In this document: positions 1 to 7,265 of the stretch, one piece after another
How the letters are laid out: each line of letters opens with the position of its first letter
How positions within the stretch are numbered: position 1 is the first letter of the stretch
Assembly (NCBI RefSeq): GCF_000721705.1
Contig: NZ_JOJL01000082.1
Span: forward strand, 1-9,507
Direction of reading: 5' to 3'
DNA length: 9,507 nucleotides
Origin: Actinoplanes subtropicus
GTDB lineage: Bacteria; Actinomycetota; Actinomycetes; Mycobacteriales; Micromonosporaceae
Position numbers and translations under genes: made by a program
Notes under the pieces: model-generated
What the model was told of the DNA's origin: nothing
The model's database searches: none
Seen by the model: the letters and a program-made list of their open reading frames with translations, nothing else

Positions 1-76
1 AACAAAGGGCCACCCGCAGACAGCCCTCAAGCTCATCATCGCCGGGAACGTCGCCACCCGGCACCACCGTCGTCAT
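1..76 (-). CDS. Possible 5' end of an unknown gene running off the left edge
   Basis: Beyond the point where the ERCC4 homology stops (about position 95), the minus strand has an ATG at 76-74 followed by 25 open codons to the window edge. The peptide begins MTTVVPGGDVPGDDELEG and its codons favour G/C in the third position. I do not recognise it. It could be the N-terminus of a protein carried by an element inserted in the nuclease gene, possibly a transposase, or chance reading in a high-GC stretch. There is no clear ribosome binding site, and the nuclease frame reads through the same bases to a stop at 36-38. Only sequence to the left of the window can settle it. Confidence 0.2.
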   Translation of the reverse strand, partial: MTTVVPGGDVPGDDELEGCLRVALC

Positions 77-731
77 GCAGGACGTCGTTCAACACCAGGT
101 CGGCGAGCGCGTAGCGCAGTTTGCCGCTGGTCAGGCTGGTCACCAGGTCCGTCATGGATTTGCGTTCGACTGCCGCGACCAGCCGGCCGCCGGTGATCAG
201 TCCGTAGTCCCCGCACGGCAACGCCCGGCGCATGGTGCGGACCTGCTGGTTGGTGAACCGGTAGGGGTACTGCTCGTGGGAGTCGACCACGATCTGAAGC
301 TCGGTGATCCCGGCTGCCCGCGCGGTCGGGGTCCGCACGCCCGGCCTCGCCTGTTTGCGGGTGCGCGCCGATTGCCAGAACACGGCCTCGCGGCCGCGGG
401 CGGTGGTGAACACCAGCTGCGACCGGTTCTCCCGCGCCCGGTCCAGGACCAGATCGATTGCCGCGCCCCGGCGGACACAGGACCGTACGGGCACCTGCTC
501 CACGATCTGCGGTACGGCCGGCCACTGGCTGTCGGGCACCGGGTAGCAGTACAACGCGGTGGTCCGCGGCCAGGTCCCCGCGGTCCGGAACACCAGCCCG
601 CCGCCCAACGGAACCCGCAGCAGATAAGGCAGCCGGGAATCCGGATCCGGGTTGTTCGCAATCAGCAACTGCTGCACCCCACCAGTGTCGACCACATACA
701 ACCGGTGCACCCGGACTACGCCACCCGGCAT
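36..731 (-). pseudogene. ERCC4-type nuclease, C-terminally truncated
   Basis: This encodes 231 residues of an actinobacterial ERCC4-domain protein. The N-terminal part (about residues 20-140, with the stretch NPDPDSRLPYLLRVPLGGG) is of unknown role. The nuclease domain starts near 144 (ELQIVVDSHEQYPYRF). It keeps D150, E153, the GDY at 174-176 and ERK at 189-191 followed by D195, which is the XPF/ERCC4 catalytic signature GDXnERKX3D. Such proteins cut branched or structured DNA. After YALADL (residue 212) the expected core (typically an ALPRAAVVVE-like strand and about 100 more residues) is absent. Instead come about 19 unrelated residues and a stop. No other frame restores the family sequence, so this is replacement of the 3' part, not a frameshift. 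The start is ATG 731, preceded by GGGGAGGAG; an in-frame GTG at 791 has no such site. The gene lies 86 bp downstream of the HTH gene and is probably co-transcribed with it. It is likely inactive, since the nuclease fold is incomplete. Confidence 0.8.
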
Positions 732-817
732 GTCGATTCCCGTGCTCCTCCCCGGAGAACGCGGTACGCGCGATGAGTCTGTCGCGATCACCGGTAGCGG
801 ATTCGGGGGAACAATGG

Positions 818-1528
818 TTACTGCAGGTGGGTGAGGTAGTGGTAGTTGCCGGGGCCGGCGGTGGCTTCCAGGGTGGCCAGGACGGTGCGGGGGTTGTCGT
901 ACGGGCCGGAGATGTAGAACGGTGTGCCGTCGCGGCCGAACCGGATCGCGGTGGGTCCGGGCGGCACTCCGAGGTACGGGGCGGTCAGGGCGAAGTTGGC
1001 TGCCGGTTCGAAGCCGAGACCTCGGGCGTAGGCCACGGCGCCGTGGATCAGATGCTGGGCCAGGTCCAGCGGTGCGGGCACCGCCGGAGCGGTGAAGGCT
1101 TGGAAGAAGTCGTGGCGGCAGGCGTCGACGGAACCCGAGCCCATGGGTAGCGGACCGGTGGTGTCCTTGACGCCCAGGCAGTACACGTCGACCAGGTAGC
1201 CGCAGATCGTGACCCGGCTGGCCCGTTCCTGTCGGACGATCAGGATCTTCGCGAGGCCGCCGGTGTCGGGATCGGTGGCGCCGATCGGATCGGCTGCCGC
1301 CCACTGCGGGGCGTCGTCGAGGCCGAGACCGGCGCTCCACCCGGGACTGATCCAGCACCCCAGTAGGGTCCGCTCGGCCGGGTCGACGCCGCTCTGCTGG
1401 GCCTGGGCGGCCTGGCGGATCAGCGGGCCGACGACCGCGGGACGCAGCCCGAGCGTCTTGGCGATCTGCTTGGGTGTGCTACCGGATTCCCGCAGGGCGA
1501 GGATCTGGGCCAGGACGTCGTCGGTCAC
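818..1528 (-). CDS. Helix-turn-helix protein of unknown function, 236 aa
   Basis: Residues about 5-40 form a resolvase/sigma-like helix-turn-helix (ILALRESGSTPKQIAKTLGL followed by a second helix), a likely DNA-binding region. The remaining roughly 190 residues are a globular domain of mixed composition with the stretch YLVDVYCLGVKDTTGPLP and a C-terminal part ending in NYHYLTHLQ. I recognise no catalytic motif and do not name a family. There is no signal peptide or membrane segment. The start is taken as GTG 1528 because the HTH begins directly after it; upstream the frame stays open for a long way only because it is the shadow of recD2. The ribosome binding site is weak (GATGGG). The gene is divergent from recD2 and directly upstream of the truncated ERCC4 gene, so a regulatory or repair-associated role is possible but is inference. 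Confidence 0.75.
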   Translation of the reverse strand: MTDDVLAQILALRESGSTPKQIAKTLGLRPAVVGPLIRQAAQAQQSGVDPAERTLLGCWISPGWSAGLGLDDAPQWAAADPIGATDPDTGGLAKILIVRQERASRVTICGYLVDVYCLGVKDTTGPLPMGSGSVDACRHDFFQAFTAPAVPAPLDLAQHLIHGAVAYARGLGFEPAANFALTAPYLGVPPGPTAIRFGRDGTPFYISGPYDNPRTVLATLEATAGPGNYHYLTHLQ

Positions 1529-1777
1529 CGGCCCATCATGCCCGGGGGCTTGCCCGGGCGAAGACGTCGGTATCGCGCCGCCGGCCGGTGCGGGGCCGGT
1601 TTCACCTGGTGACGGTCTGCGGACCCGGACGACCGTGTACGCCGTTCGTGGAGAGCCCGGACGCACTCTGCCTTGTGCACGTCCGCGATTGACAGCCTCG
1701 GAACCTGGCGCGAGCCGGGTGCCGCACCATGCAGGTCCCGCGCGGGCACCGACGGCGGTGGTGGGCAGAATGGGCGG
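1529..1777. promoter_or_regulatory. Divergent intergenic region between the HTH gene and recD2
   Basis: This 249-bp stretch must hold the promoters for both the leftward HTH/ERCC4 genes and the rightward recD2. Two dyads are visible: CCCGGG-6-CCCGGG at 1541-1558, close to the HTH gene start, and the near-perfect palindrome TCACCTGGTGA at 1602-1612. Either could be an operator, perhaps for the adjacent HTH protein, but nothing in the sequence proves it. A TTGACA at 1689-1694 points toward recD2, yet no good -10 hexamer follows at the usual distance. No gene is supported here. Confidence 0.45.
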
Positions 1778-3988
1778 ATGTCGGCGGGTGTGGTGTCCCG
1801 GCCGGCGCCGCAGGTGTTGGAGGCGGTGCTGGAGCGGTTGACGTTCGTGAACGAGGAGACCGGCTATACGGTGGCTCGGGTGGCAACCGGCCGGGGTTCC
1901 GACCTCACGACGGTGGTCGGGTCGCTGCTCGGGGCGCAGCCGGGTGAGAGCCTGCGGATGCGGGGCTGGTGGTCGTCGCATCCGCAATACGGCCGCCAGT
2001 TCGAGGTCCTCTCCTACACCACCGTGCTGCCCGCAACGATCCAGGGCATCCGCCGCTACCTCGGCTCCGGGCTGATCAAGGGGATCGGGCCGGTGTTCGC
2101 CGAACGCATCGTCGAGCATTTCGACGTGGACACACTGCGGGTCATCGAGGAAGAGCCCGGCCGGCTGGTCGAGGTGCCGGGGCTCGGCCCGAAACGCACG
2201 GCGAAGATCACCGCGGCCTGGGTGGAGCAGAAAGCGATCAAGGAGGTGATGGTCTTCCTGCAGGGTGTCGGGGTGTCCACGTCGATCGCGGTGCGGATCT
2301 ACAAGAAATACGCCGAGAAGTCGATCGACGTGGTCAAAACCGAACCGTACCGGCTGGCCGCCGACGTGTGGGGCATCGGGTTCAAGACCGCGGATGCGAT
2401 CGCGCAGGCGGTCGGGATCCCGCACGACAGCCCCGAACGGGTGAAAGCCGGCCTGCAGTACACCTTGTCGCAGGCCACCGACAGCGGCCACTGTTATCTA
2501 CCCGCCGATCAGCTTGTCGCCGAGGCCACGAAGATCCTGGACGTCCCGGGCGGACTGGCGGCCGGCTGTCTGGATGACCTGGTCACCGAAGAGGGGGTCG
2601 TCCGCGAGATGTTGCCGGGCCTGGACGGGCCGATCGCGGCGATCTACCTGGTCCCGTTCCACCGGGCCGAGATGTCGCTGGCCAACGCGCTGCTGACGCT
2701 GCTACGCGAACGCGCCGACCGGATGCCCGCCTTCGCCGGCGTCGACTGGGCCAAAGCCCTGACCTGGCTCAAGGGGCGCACCGGCACCGACCTGGCGCCC
2801 GAGCAGGAACAGGCGGTACGGCTCGCACTTACCGCGAAGGTCGCGGTTTTGACCGGCGGGCCGGGCTGCGGCAAGAGCTTCACGGTCCGCTCGATCGTCG
2901 AACTCGCCGCCGCCAAGATGGCTAAGATTCTGCTGGTCGCGCCGACCGGGCGGGCCGCGAAGCGCCTCGCCGAGCTGACCGGGCAACCCGCCGCGACCGT
3001 CCATCGCCTGCTCAAGCTGCAACCAGGCGGCGACGCGTCTTACGACCGGGACAACCCTCTCGACGTGGACCTGCTGGTCGTCGACGAGGCATCGATGCTC
3101 GATCTGATCCTGGCCAACAAACTGGTCAAGGCGGTCCCGCCCGGCGCGCACCTGCTGCTGGTCGGTGACGTCGACCAGCTTCCCTCGGTCGGCGCCGGCG
3201 AGGTACTGCGAGACCTGCTCGCCGCGGACACCGTGCCCCGGGTCCGGCTGACCCAGGTGTTCCGGCAGGCCGCCGACTCCGGCGTGGTCACCAACGCCCA
3301 CCGGATCAACGCCGGCCGCCCACCGCAGCTAGCCGGCATGAGCGACTTCTTCCTGTTCCCGTGCGAGGACACCGAAGCCGCCGCGACGCTGACCGTCGAG
3401 GTCGCCTGCACCCGCATCGCCCGCAAGTTCGGCCTCGACCCCCGCCGAGACGTGCAGGTCCTCGCCCCGATGCACCGCGGCCCGGCCGGCGCGGGCGCCC
3501 TGAACACACTGCTGCAGCAGCAACTCACCCCGGCCCGGGAAGGGCTGCCCGAACGGCGCGCCGGCGGGCGAGTGTTCCGCATCGGCGACAAGGTCACCCA
3601 GATCCGCAACAACTACGACAAAGGCCAGGCCGGGGTCTTCAACGGCACCATCGGCGTGGTCACCGCCCTCGACCCCGACGAGCAAACCCTGACCGTACGC
3701 ACCGACGAGGACGAATCCATCGACTACGACTTCGACGAACTCGACGAGCTTTCCCACGCCTACGCGATGACCATCCACCGCTCCCAAGGCTCCGAATACC
3801 CCGCCGTCGTCATCCCGATCACCACCAGCGCCTGGATGATGCTGCAACGCAACCTGCTCTACACCGCCATCACCCGCGCCAAGAAACTCGTCGTCCTCGT
3901 CGGCTCCCGCCGCGCCCTCGCCGCCGCCATCCGCACCGTCAGCGCCGGCCGCCGCCACACCGCCCTCACCCACCGCCTCACCACCTGA
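1778..3988 (+). CDS. recD2: RecD2-type ATP-dependent DNA helicase, 736 aa
   Basis: This is a 5'-3' SF1B helicase of the RecD2 kind, the stand-alone RecD-like form found in bacteria and linked to DNA repair and replication-fork processing. The N-terminal domain (about residues 12-80, LERLTFVNEETGYTVARV) matches the RecD2 N-terminal OB-like region. Helix-hairpin-helix repeats follow near 100-150 (LIKGIGPVFAERIVEHF, VPGLGPKRTAKI). The motor carries Walker A GGPGCGKS at 360-367 (Cys-Ser where GGPGTGKT is usual), Walker B VVDEAS with D436/E437, motif III LLLVGDVDQLPSVGAGEV near 462, an HRSQGSEYP motif near 665 and the terminal LLYTAITRAKKLVVLVG near 695. The length is normal for RecD2 (about 715-750). 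The ATG at 1778 is chosen because family homology starts right after it and GGGCGG precedes it; the frame is open further upstream to 1673 without homology. It is monocistronic and looks intact. Confidence 0.95.
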   Translation: MSAGVVSRPAPQVLEAVLERLTFVNEETGYTVARVATGRGSDLTTVVGSLLGAQPGESLRMRGWWSSHPQYGRQFEVLSYTTVLPATIQGIRRYLGSGLIKGIGPVFAERIVEHFDVDTLRVIEEEPGRLVEVPGLGPKRTAKITAAWVEQKAIKEVMVFLQGVGVSTSIAVRIYKKYAEKSIDVVKTEPYRLAADVWGIGFKTADAIAQAVGIPHDSPERVKAGLQYTLSQATDSGHCYLPADQLVAEATKILDVPGGLAAGCLDDLVTEEGVVREMLPGLDGPIAAIYLVPFHRAEMSLANALLTLLRERADRMPAFAGVDWAKALTWLKGRTGTDLAPEQEQAVRLALTAKVAVLTGGPGCGKSFTVRSIVELAAAKMAKILLVAPTGRAAKRLAELTGQPAATVHRLLKLQPGGDASYDRDNPLDVDLLVVDEASMLDLILANKLVKAVPPGAHLLLVGDVDQLPSVGAGEVLRDLLAADTVPRVRLTQVFRQAADSGVVTNAHRINAGRPPQLAGMSDFFLFPCEDTEAAATLTVEVACTRIARKFGLDPRRDVQVLAPMHRGPAGAGALNTLLQQQLTPAREGLPERRAGGRVFRIGDKVTQIRNNYDKGQAGVFNGTIGVVTALDPDEQTLTVRTDEDESIDYDFDELDELSHAYAMTIHRSQGSEYPAVVIPITTSAWMMLQRNLLYTAITRAKKLVVLVGSRRALAAAIRTVSAGRRHTALTHRLTT

Positions 3989-4143
3989 ACGCAAGGCATC
4001 ACGCTCGGTGGCCAACCATCCGTCGCCAGCGACTTCCGGACATGCCGATGATAGTGCGTTCAATTACAACAGTAGGAAACGTAAGAATAGCTATTTGTCA
4101 GGGCTTCGATCATGCAACTGGCCGTGCGGCCTTCGACGGAATC
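3989..4143. other. Intergenic gap between convergent recD2 and the SUKH gene
   Basis: Two converging genes end here. The middle part (about 4050-4110) is noticeably richer in A/T than its surroundings. I see no strong hairpin with a U-run and no small ORF I would support. Confidence 0.4.
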
Positions 4144-4710
4144 CTAGAAATGTTCCGTGACGCTACCGTCGGGGTTCAACCGACCGAAAAATACTCCTCT
4201 TTGTCCCGCTGGCTTGGCCTTCTCGGCCTCATACCACGGGACGAGTCGGCCCCAAGCCTGCGTCTGCTCCTTCACCTGAGCTGCCAACCACTCGGTGAAG
4301 CGCGGAAAGCTTACGGTCGGCACCTCGACCGCCGTGCCCTCGCAGAAGGACCAGACCTCAGGATCAGGCCCGGCGCCCCGTAGGAAGTCGAACTGGTAGC
4401 CCTGATGCATCAGGATCACCCGATCCTCGTTCGTCAAGACGAACTTGACCTGGTTCTCCTCCAACAAGGCACGAGCGGCATCGCCCAAACCCAGGACCGA
4501 TGGGTAGAACACGTCACTGCCCCGCAGGAAGCGCCCAGCACCGCGCCCGACCAACTCGAGGAACTGCCGATAGCTTCGGGCGAGCGGCGCCGACTGATCG
4601 CGCTCAACCTCCTCGATCTCGGCCTCCGTCAAACCCTGCAACTGTTCCGCGGTAGCCGTCACACCGTCAGCGACCGCTGCCACCAACTCACGGACACGGT
4701 CGTTGGTCAC
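4144..4710 (-). CDS. SUKH (SMI1/KNR4) family protein, likely immunity protein
   Basis: This 188-aa soluble protein has the SUKH pattern. A helix with TEAEIEEVERDQSAPLARSY (29-47) leads into RQFLELVGRGAGRFLRG, the counterpart of the family's 'E..LP..Y..FL...G' core. Strands such as KFVLTNEDRVILMHQGYQ (89-106) and a late helix FTEWLAAQVKEQ (138-149) follow. In bacteria many SUKH proteins neutralise polymorphic toxins, often nucleases; that role is family knowledge, not shown here. The start is GTG 4708-4710 with only a weak upstream purine run. It lies 38 bp downstream of the 256-aa gene on the same strand, so the two are probably one transcript. No toxin gene is visible next to it, which would make it an orphan immunity gene or a paralogue with another function. 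Confidence 0.75.
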   Translation of the reverse strand: MTNDRVRELVAAVADGVTATAEQLQGLTEAEIEEVERDQSAPLARSYRQFLELVGRGAGRFLRGSDVFYPSVLGLGDAARALLEENQVKFVLTNEDRVILMHQGYQFDFLRGAGPDPEVWSFCEGTAVEVPTVSFPRFTEWLAAQVKEQTQAWGRLVPWYEAEKAKPAGQRGVFFGRLNPDGSVTEHF

Positions 4711-4748
4711 GTTCTGACCCTAACCCTTCTCCCTCACTGGACGCCGTG

Positions 4749-5519
4749 TCACCCGTCGACAAGTAGTAAGGCGTCGTTGTTGAGATTCAGCTCGGGCGTG
4801 TTGGCGTCGGGTACGTACGGCGTGACCGTGAGGCGGCGTCCGTCGAATCTGAGCTTGTGGCCGGGCGCGAGGACATCACCGCCGGCGAGCAAGCCGGCCA
4901 GGTGATTGAGGATCCGCCCGGTTTCTTGGATGCGGTGTGCGGCCACGCCGGCGACGAGGTCCGGGCGGCCGAACTTGATCATTCCGCGGGTGTGTACCGG
5001 GTGGCCGAAGCCGGGCGTAGGCTCGGTCTCCGCGATCAGGCTGATCTGCTCTTGGATCGCGAACGGCCGGTGGGGCGGCTGCGTCGCCACGGTTGAGCCG
5101 GGAAGCCAGTGGGCGGCGTATGCGTCGAGGATGGCGAATGCGCCCGCTGCGGCGATCGCTGACGCGGCCGCCCAAGCCAGTTGCAGATGTGTCAGGTCGG
5201 GCGGGTCCTCGGCGGTGACGGTGATCGAGTAGCAGCAGGACGCGGCGTCCAGACGCTTCACGTCGTCGAGTTGCGCGAGGGCGAGGTTGCGCAGGGCGCC
5301 GGTGCGCCAGCTGTCGATCCAGGCGGGGCTTTCGGCGTACTGATGCACTCGGAGGTCCAGCGCGGAGATCGGGGCATTCCGCGGAACAGCGTCGCGGATC
5401 CGAAGTTCAGGGGGAGCCGCGAGGGCGCTCTGGTCGGCGAACGCGATCAAAGTGATGGCCGCGGCACTGCCAGTGGAACGGAACGCCGGTCGTTGCCAGG
5501 GTGCGATCGGGAAGGTCAC
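4749..5519 (-). CDS. Uncharacterised 256-aa protein, loosely DUF4261-like
   Basis: I cannot name this gene with certainty. The protein has a strand-rich N-terminal half (ITLIAFADQSALAAPPELRI), then an alanine-rich helix LQLAWAAASAIAAAGAFAIL (112-131) followed by DAYAAHWLPGS, then HTRGMIKFGRPDL (176-188) and a C-terminal part with ILNHLAGLLAGG. This order weakly resembles DUF4261-type proteins, where an Ala-rich helix is followed by a GlxkfGrPdl-like segment. The Ala-rich helix is too short and too isolated to call the protein membrane-bound. The start is GTG 5519, with AAAAGATG as the only nearby purine-rich stretch. It leads the probable two-gene unit with the SUKH gene. DUF4261-like and SUKH genes are both common in toxin/immunity neighbourhoods, but no joint function is established here. 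Confidence 0.65.
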   Translation of the reverse strand: MTFPIAPWQRPAFRSTGSAAAITLIAFADQSALAAPPELRIRDAVPRNAPISALDLRVHQYAESPAWIDSWRTGALRNLALAQLDDVKRLDAASCCYSITVTAEDPPDLTHLQLAWAAASAIAAAGAFAILDAYAAHWLPGSTVATQPPHRPFAIQEQISLIAETEPTPGFGHPVHTRGMIKFGRPDLVAGVAAHRIQETGRILNHLAGLLAGGDVLAPGHKLRFDGRRLTVTPYVPDANTPELNLNNDALLLVDG

Positions 5520-5648
5520 GGCGGCATCTTTTCATTCGAGGCACGCGCACTCGAGGTGCATCTGGAATTGCCGCCGACAGAGTGCGGTAGCGCTGGTTGT
5601 TTGGCGCAGATCGGTGAACTGTCCGCTTTGAGGGACCGACGAGAACGG

Positions 5649-5957
5649 TCAGCGGTTGCGGCAGCGATTGGCCGCTTCAGGGCTACGGTGTTTCACGGCG
5701 CAGTTGCCGTGTCGATACACCAGCCCAGAAGCGGCGGGCTGCTTCCTTGAGCCCCCACGAAGCGCCGTGGTAAGAGGTCGTTCGATGCCGTGGTATTTGA
5801 CCGCACTGACCGGGTTGGTGAGCTGCGATGCAGCGTAGGTTGCCCTGCGTACCGTCTTCGGGACGACTGCCTTGCGGGCCACCCTCTTGGCGGAGCGGAC
5901 CGGGTGGAGCGCGCGACGGACCTTGCGCGGAACAAATAGGCGCGACAGGAATCCCAT
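5649..5957 (-). CDS. Small, strongly basic protein with a C-terminal His/Cys cluster
   Basis: The predicted 102-aa protein begins MGFLSRLFVPRKVRRALHPV. It is unusually rich in Arg and Lys through the first two thirds. It ends with a compact motif, YRHGNCAVKHRSPEAANRC, whose spacing is H-X2-C-X3-H-X8-C. That spacing suggests a small metal-binding (zinc) knuckle; this is inference. The basic character would fit nucleic-acid or membrane-surface binding. A start at ATG 5978 (adding MSCKFTA) is also possible. I prefer 5957 because the conserved-looking protein begins at MGFLSRLF, but neither start has a good ribosome binding site. It is transcribed toward the 256-aa gene with about 130 bp between them, so it may be a separate unit. 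The family is not known to me. Confidence 0.55.
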   Translation of the reverse strand: MGFLSRLFVPRKVRRALHPVRSAKRVARKAVVPKTVRRATYAASQLTNPVSAVKYHGIERPLTTALRGGSRKQPAASGLVYRHGNCAVKHRSPEAANRCRNR

Positions 5958-6048
5958 GGCGGTGAACTTACAGCTCATGGACTGAAGGCGACGCCCTACT
6001 TTCTCGCCCGTACGGGCAGAACTTCGCCGCCATTCGTCGTAGCGTACC

Positions 6049-6270
6049 TTGACTGCCGTCCGGATTCGCCGCCGATCGGGCGCGCCTCGAGTTAGTCACT
6101 TATGGGCGGACCCCAGCCAGCCCGGACGGGCACTGTGGATCCGTCAGCGGGCGCCGCGGCGTAGCACCGCCGGCGAACCCGTTGTGGCCGCGTACAGCTG
6201 GCAGGAGCCGGCCCCGGCGACCTGGCAACGGGCCGAGCTGCCGTCGACGGATCTGTGCAGATGGACATGA
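6049..6270 (+). CDS. Possible small protein or gene fragment, 73 aa
   Basis: The second half of this frame reads like a real protein (HLWADPSQPGRALWIRQR, then VVAAYSWQEPAPATWQRAEL). It resembles short Trp-rich actinobacterial proteins, but I cannot name a family. The only start available is TTG 6049 with no ribosome binding site, and the first 15 residues look like non-coding translation. It may therefore be a remnant that has lost its start. A shadow frame on the opposite strand is less protein-like. Confidence 0.3.
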   Translation: MTAVRIRRRSGAPRVSHLWADPSQPGRALWIRQRAPRRSTAGEPVVAAYSWQEPAPATWQRAELPSTDLCRWT

Positions 6271-6546
6271 CCCGTCGGACCTGTCTGGCTGTTGGGTCGC
6301 CTGCGGTTGCAGGCATCCCTGGGCCGGCGAGCAGGTTCGACGCCGGAGGGTGTGTTTCTTTCTGAGGGAGATCACCGGGAAGTCCCTGGCCAGCCGCGAT
6401 AGAGCGCCAGCGGCAGCGGCGCCCCCTTGGGGCCATCGATGAACGCCGCTTGCGACGACGACCAGCGGAGACGCGGACCGGCCTTCATGATCACCGGCTC
6501 GTAGCTCACTCCAAAAGAAACGCACCCGACGCCGGACCAGCCACGG
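6271..6546. other. Stretch without a convincing gene
   Basis: Reading frames on both strands here give Arg/Pro/Ala-rich translations typical of high-GC shadows. A short hairpin CCTGC-GGTT-GCAGG sits at 6300-6313. The last part (6505-6546) should contain the leader of the following gene, but no strong promoter or ribosome binding site stands out. Confidence 0.4.
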
Positions 6547-7251
6547 GTGTTGTATCAGCCTGGTGACATCCTGCAGGCTGGCGGCTTGCACACCGGCGTC
6601 GCATGGGAGCGCTGGAGTCAGTGGTGGCTGATCAGCGCGGCAAGAGATGGAGGCACCGTGACGTGGCGGCGGTTGTGGGACCGGCGTGCGACCGCTGCGC
6701 GCCCGTCAGGGCGGCCGGCTCTCGACCGTGACCTCACAGTTGTCGTGTTCACTGTGCCCACTCAGCGCCTCGACGAGATGGACGTGGCGACCGGACCGTG
6801 CGTGCCGGTCGGTGGCAGCGCTGAGGCCTTGTGTTCGGCGCTGAGCCAGGGTCGGGGTGAGACCCCGCGGCAGACTGCGGCCCTGTACTCGGTGTTGACG
6901 GGTCGTTCCCCCGACGATGCTCTGATCTTGGTAGGGCGCTCGGGCGCTGGCGCTCTGTACCGGTGCGCTGATGAGTTTCTCGAGGCCATGGTGGACGCGA
7001 ACGAGCTTCTGGTGCGCCTCGCTGACCAGGACCAGGCCGCCGGTGACAGCGAGTTCAGCAGATCCGGGGCGCAATGGTCGCTCTTTGATCGGGCGTGGCT
7101 GGCCATGGGTGAATGGCCGCCGACGGTGGTAAGCACCCGCAATAGGCTGACGCGATTGAGTCTGGCGGCGAACGCTCGGGCAAATTCTCAAGCCCTTTAC
7201 TGCTGGTTCGGGCCGACCGTGGCCACCTTCGTCATCCGGGCATCCGAATAG
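6547..7251 (+). CDS. Uncharacterised 234-aa protein
   Basis: I do not recognise this gene. The translation is protein-like throughout, with alternating hydrophobic strands (DLTVVVFTVPTQRLDEM, DDALILVG) and a good amphipathic helix CADEFLEAMVDANELLVRLA (140-159). It ends in QALYCWFGPTVATFVIRASE. It has no signal peptide, membrane segment or familiar catalytic motif. An in-frame TAG at 6502 limits it on the left. The first usable start is GTG 6547, with TTG 6550 and TTG 6586 as alternatives; none has a clear ribosome binding site, so the N-terminus is uncertain. It converges with the 56-codon ORF and HEPN-like gene, its stop lying 14 bp from the end of that ORF. The opposite-strand ORF over the same bases is a shadow. 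Confidence 0.6.
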   Translation: MLYQPGDILQAGGLHTGVAWERWSQWWLISAARDGGTVTWRRLWDRRATAARPSGRPALDRDLTVVVFTVPTQRLDEMDVATGPCVPVGGSAEALCSALSQGRGETPRQTAALYSVLTGRSPDDALILVGRSGAGALYRCADEFLEAMVDANELLVRLADQDQAAGDSEFSRSGAQWSLFDRAWLAMGEWPPTVVSTRNRLTRLSLAANARANSQALYCWFGPTVATFVIRASE

Positions 7252-7265
7252 CGGCATCCGGTGCA

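Noticed and set aside
1689..1694. TTGACA as the -35 box of recD2
   Set aside because: No acceptable -10 hexamer 16-18 bases downstream; kept only as a remark.
818..2491. 557-codon minus-strand frame extending the HTH gene far upstream
   Set aside because: Beyond GTG 1528 the frame crosses the divergent promoter region and the recD2 coding strand; the translation there is low-complexity shadow.
3329..4063. 244-codon minus-strand ORF opposite recD2
   Set aside because: Gly/Ala/Val-rich antisense shadow of a well-supported helicase gene.
3361..4383. 340-codon plus-strand ORF overlapping the end of recD2
   Set aside because: Arg/Pro/His-rich translation in another frame of recD2, then of the SUKH gene; no domain.
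6100..6591. 163-codon minus-strand ORF in the gene-poor stretch
   Set aside because: Arg/Gly/Pro-rich, no recognisable segments, no ribosome binding site.
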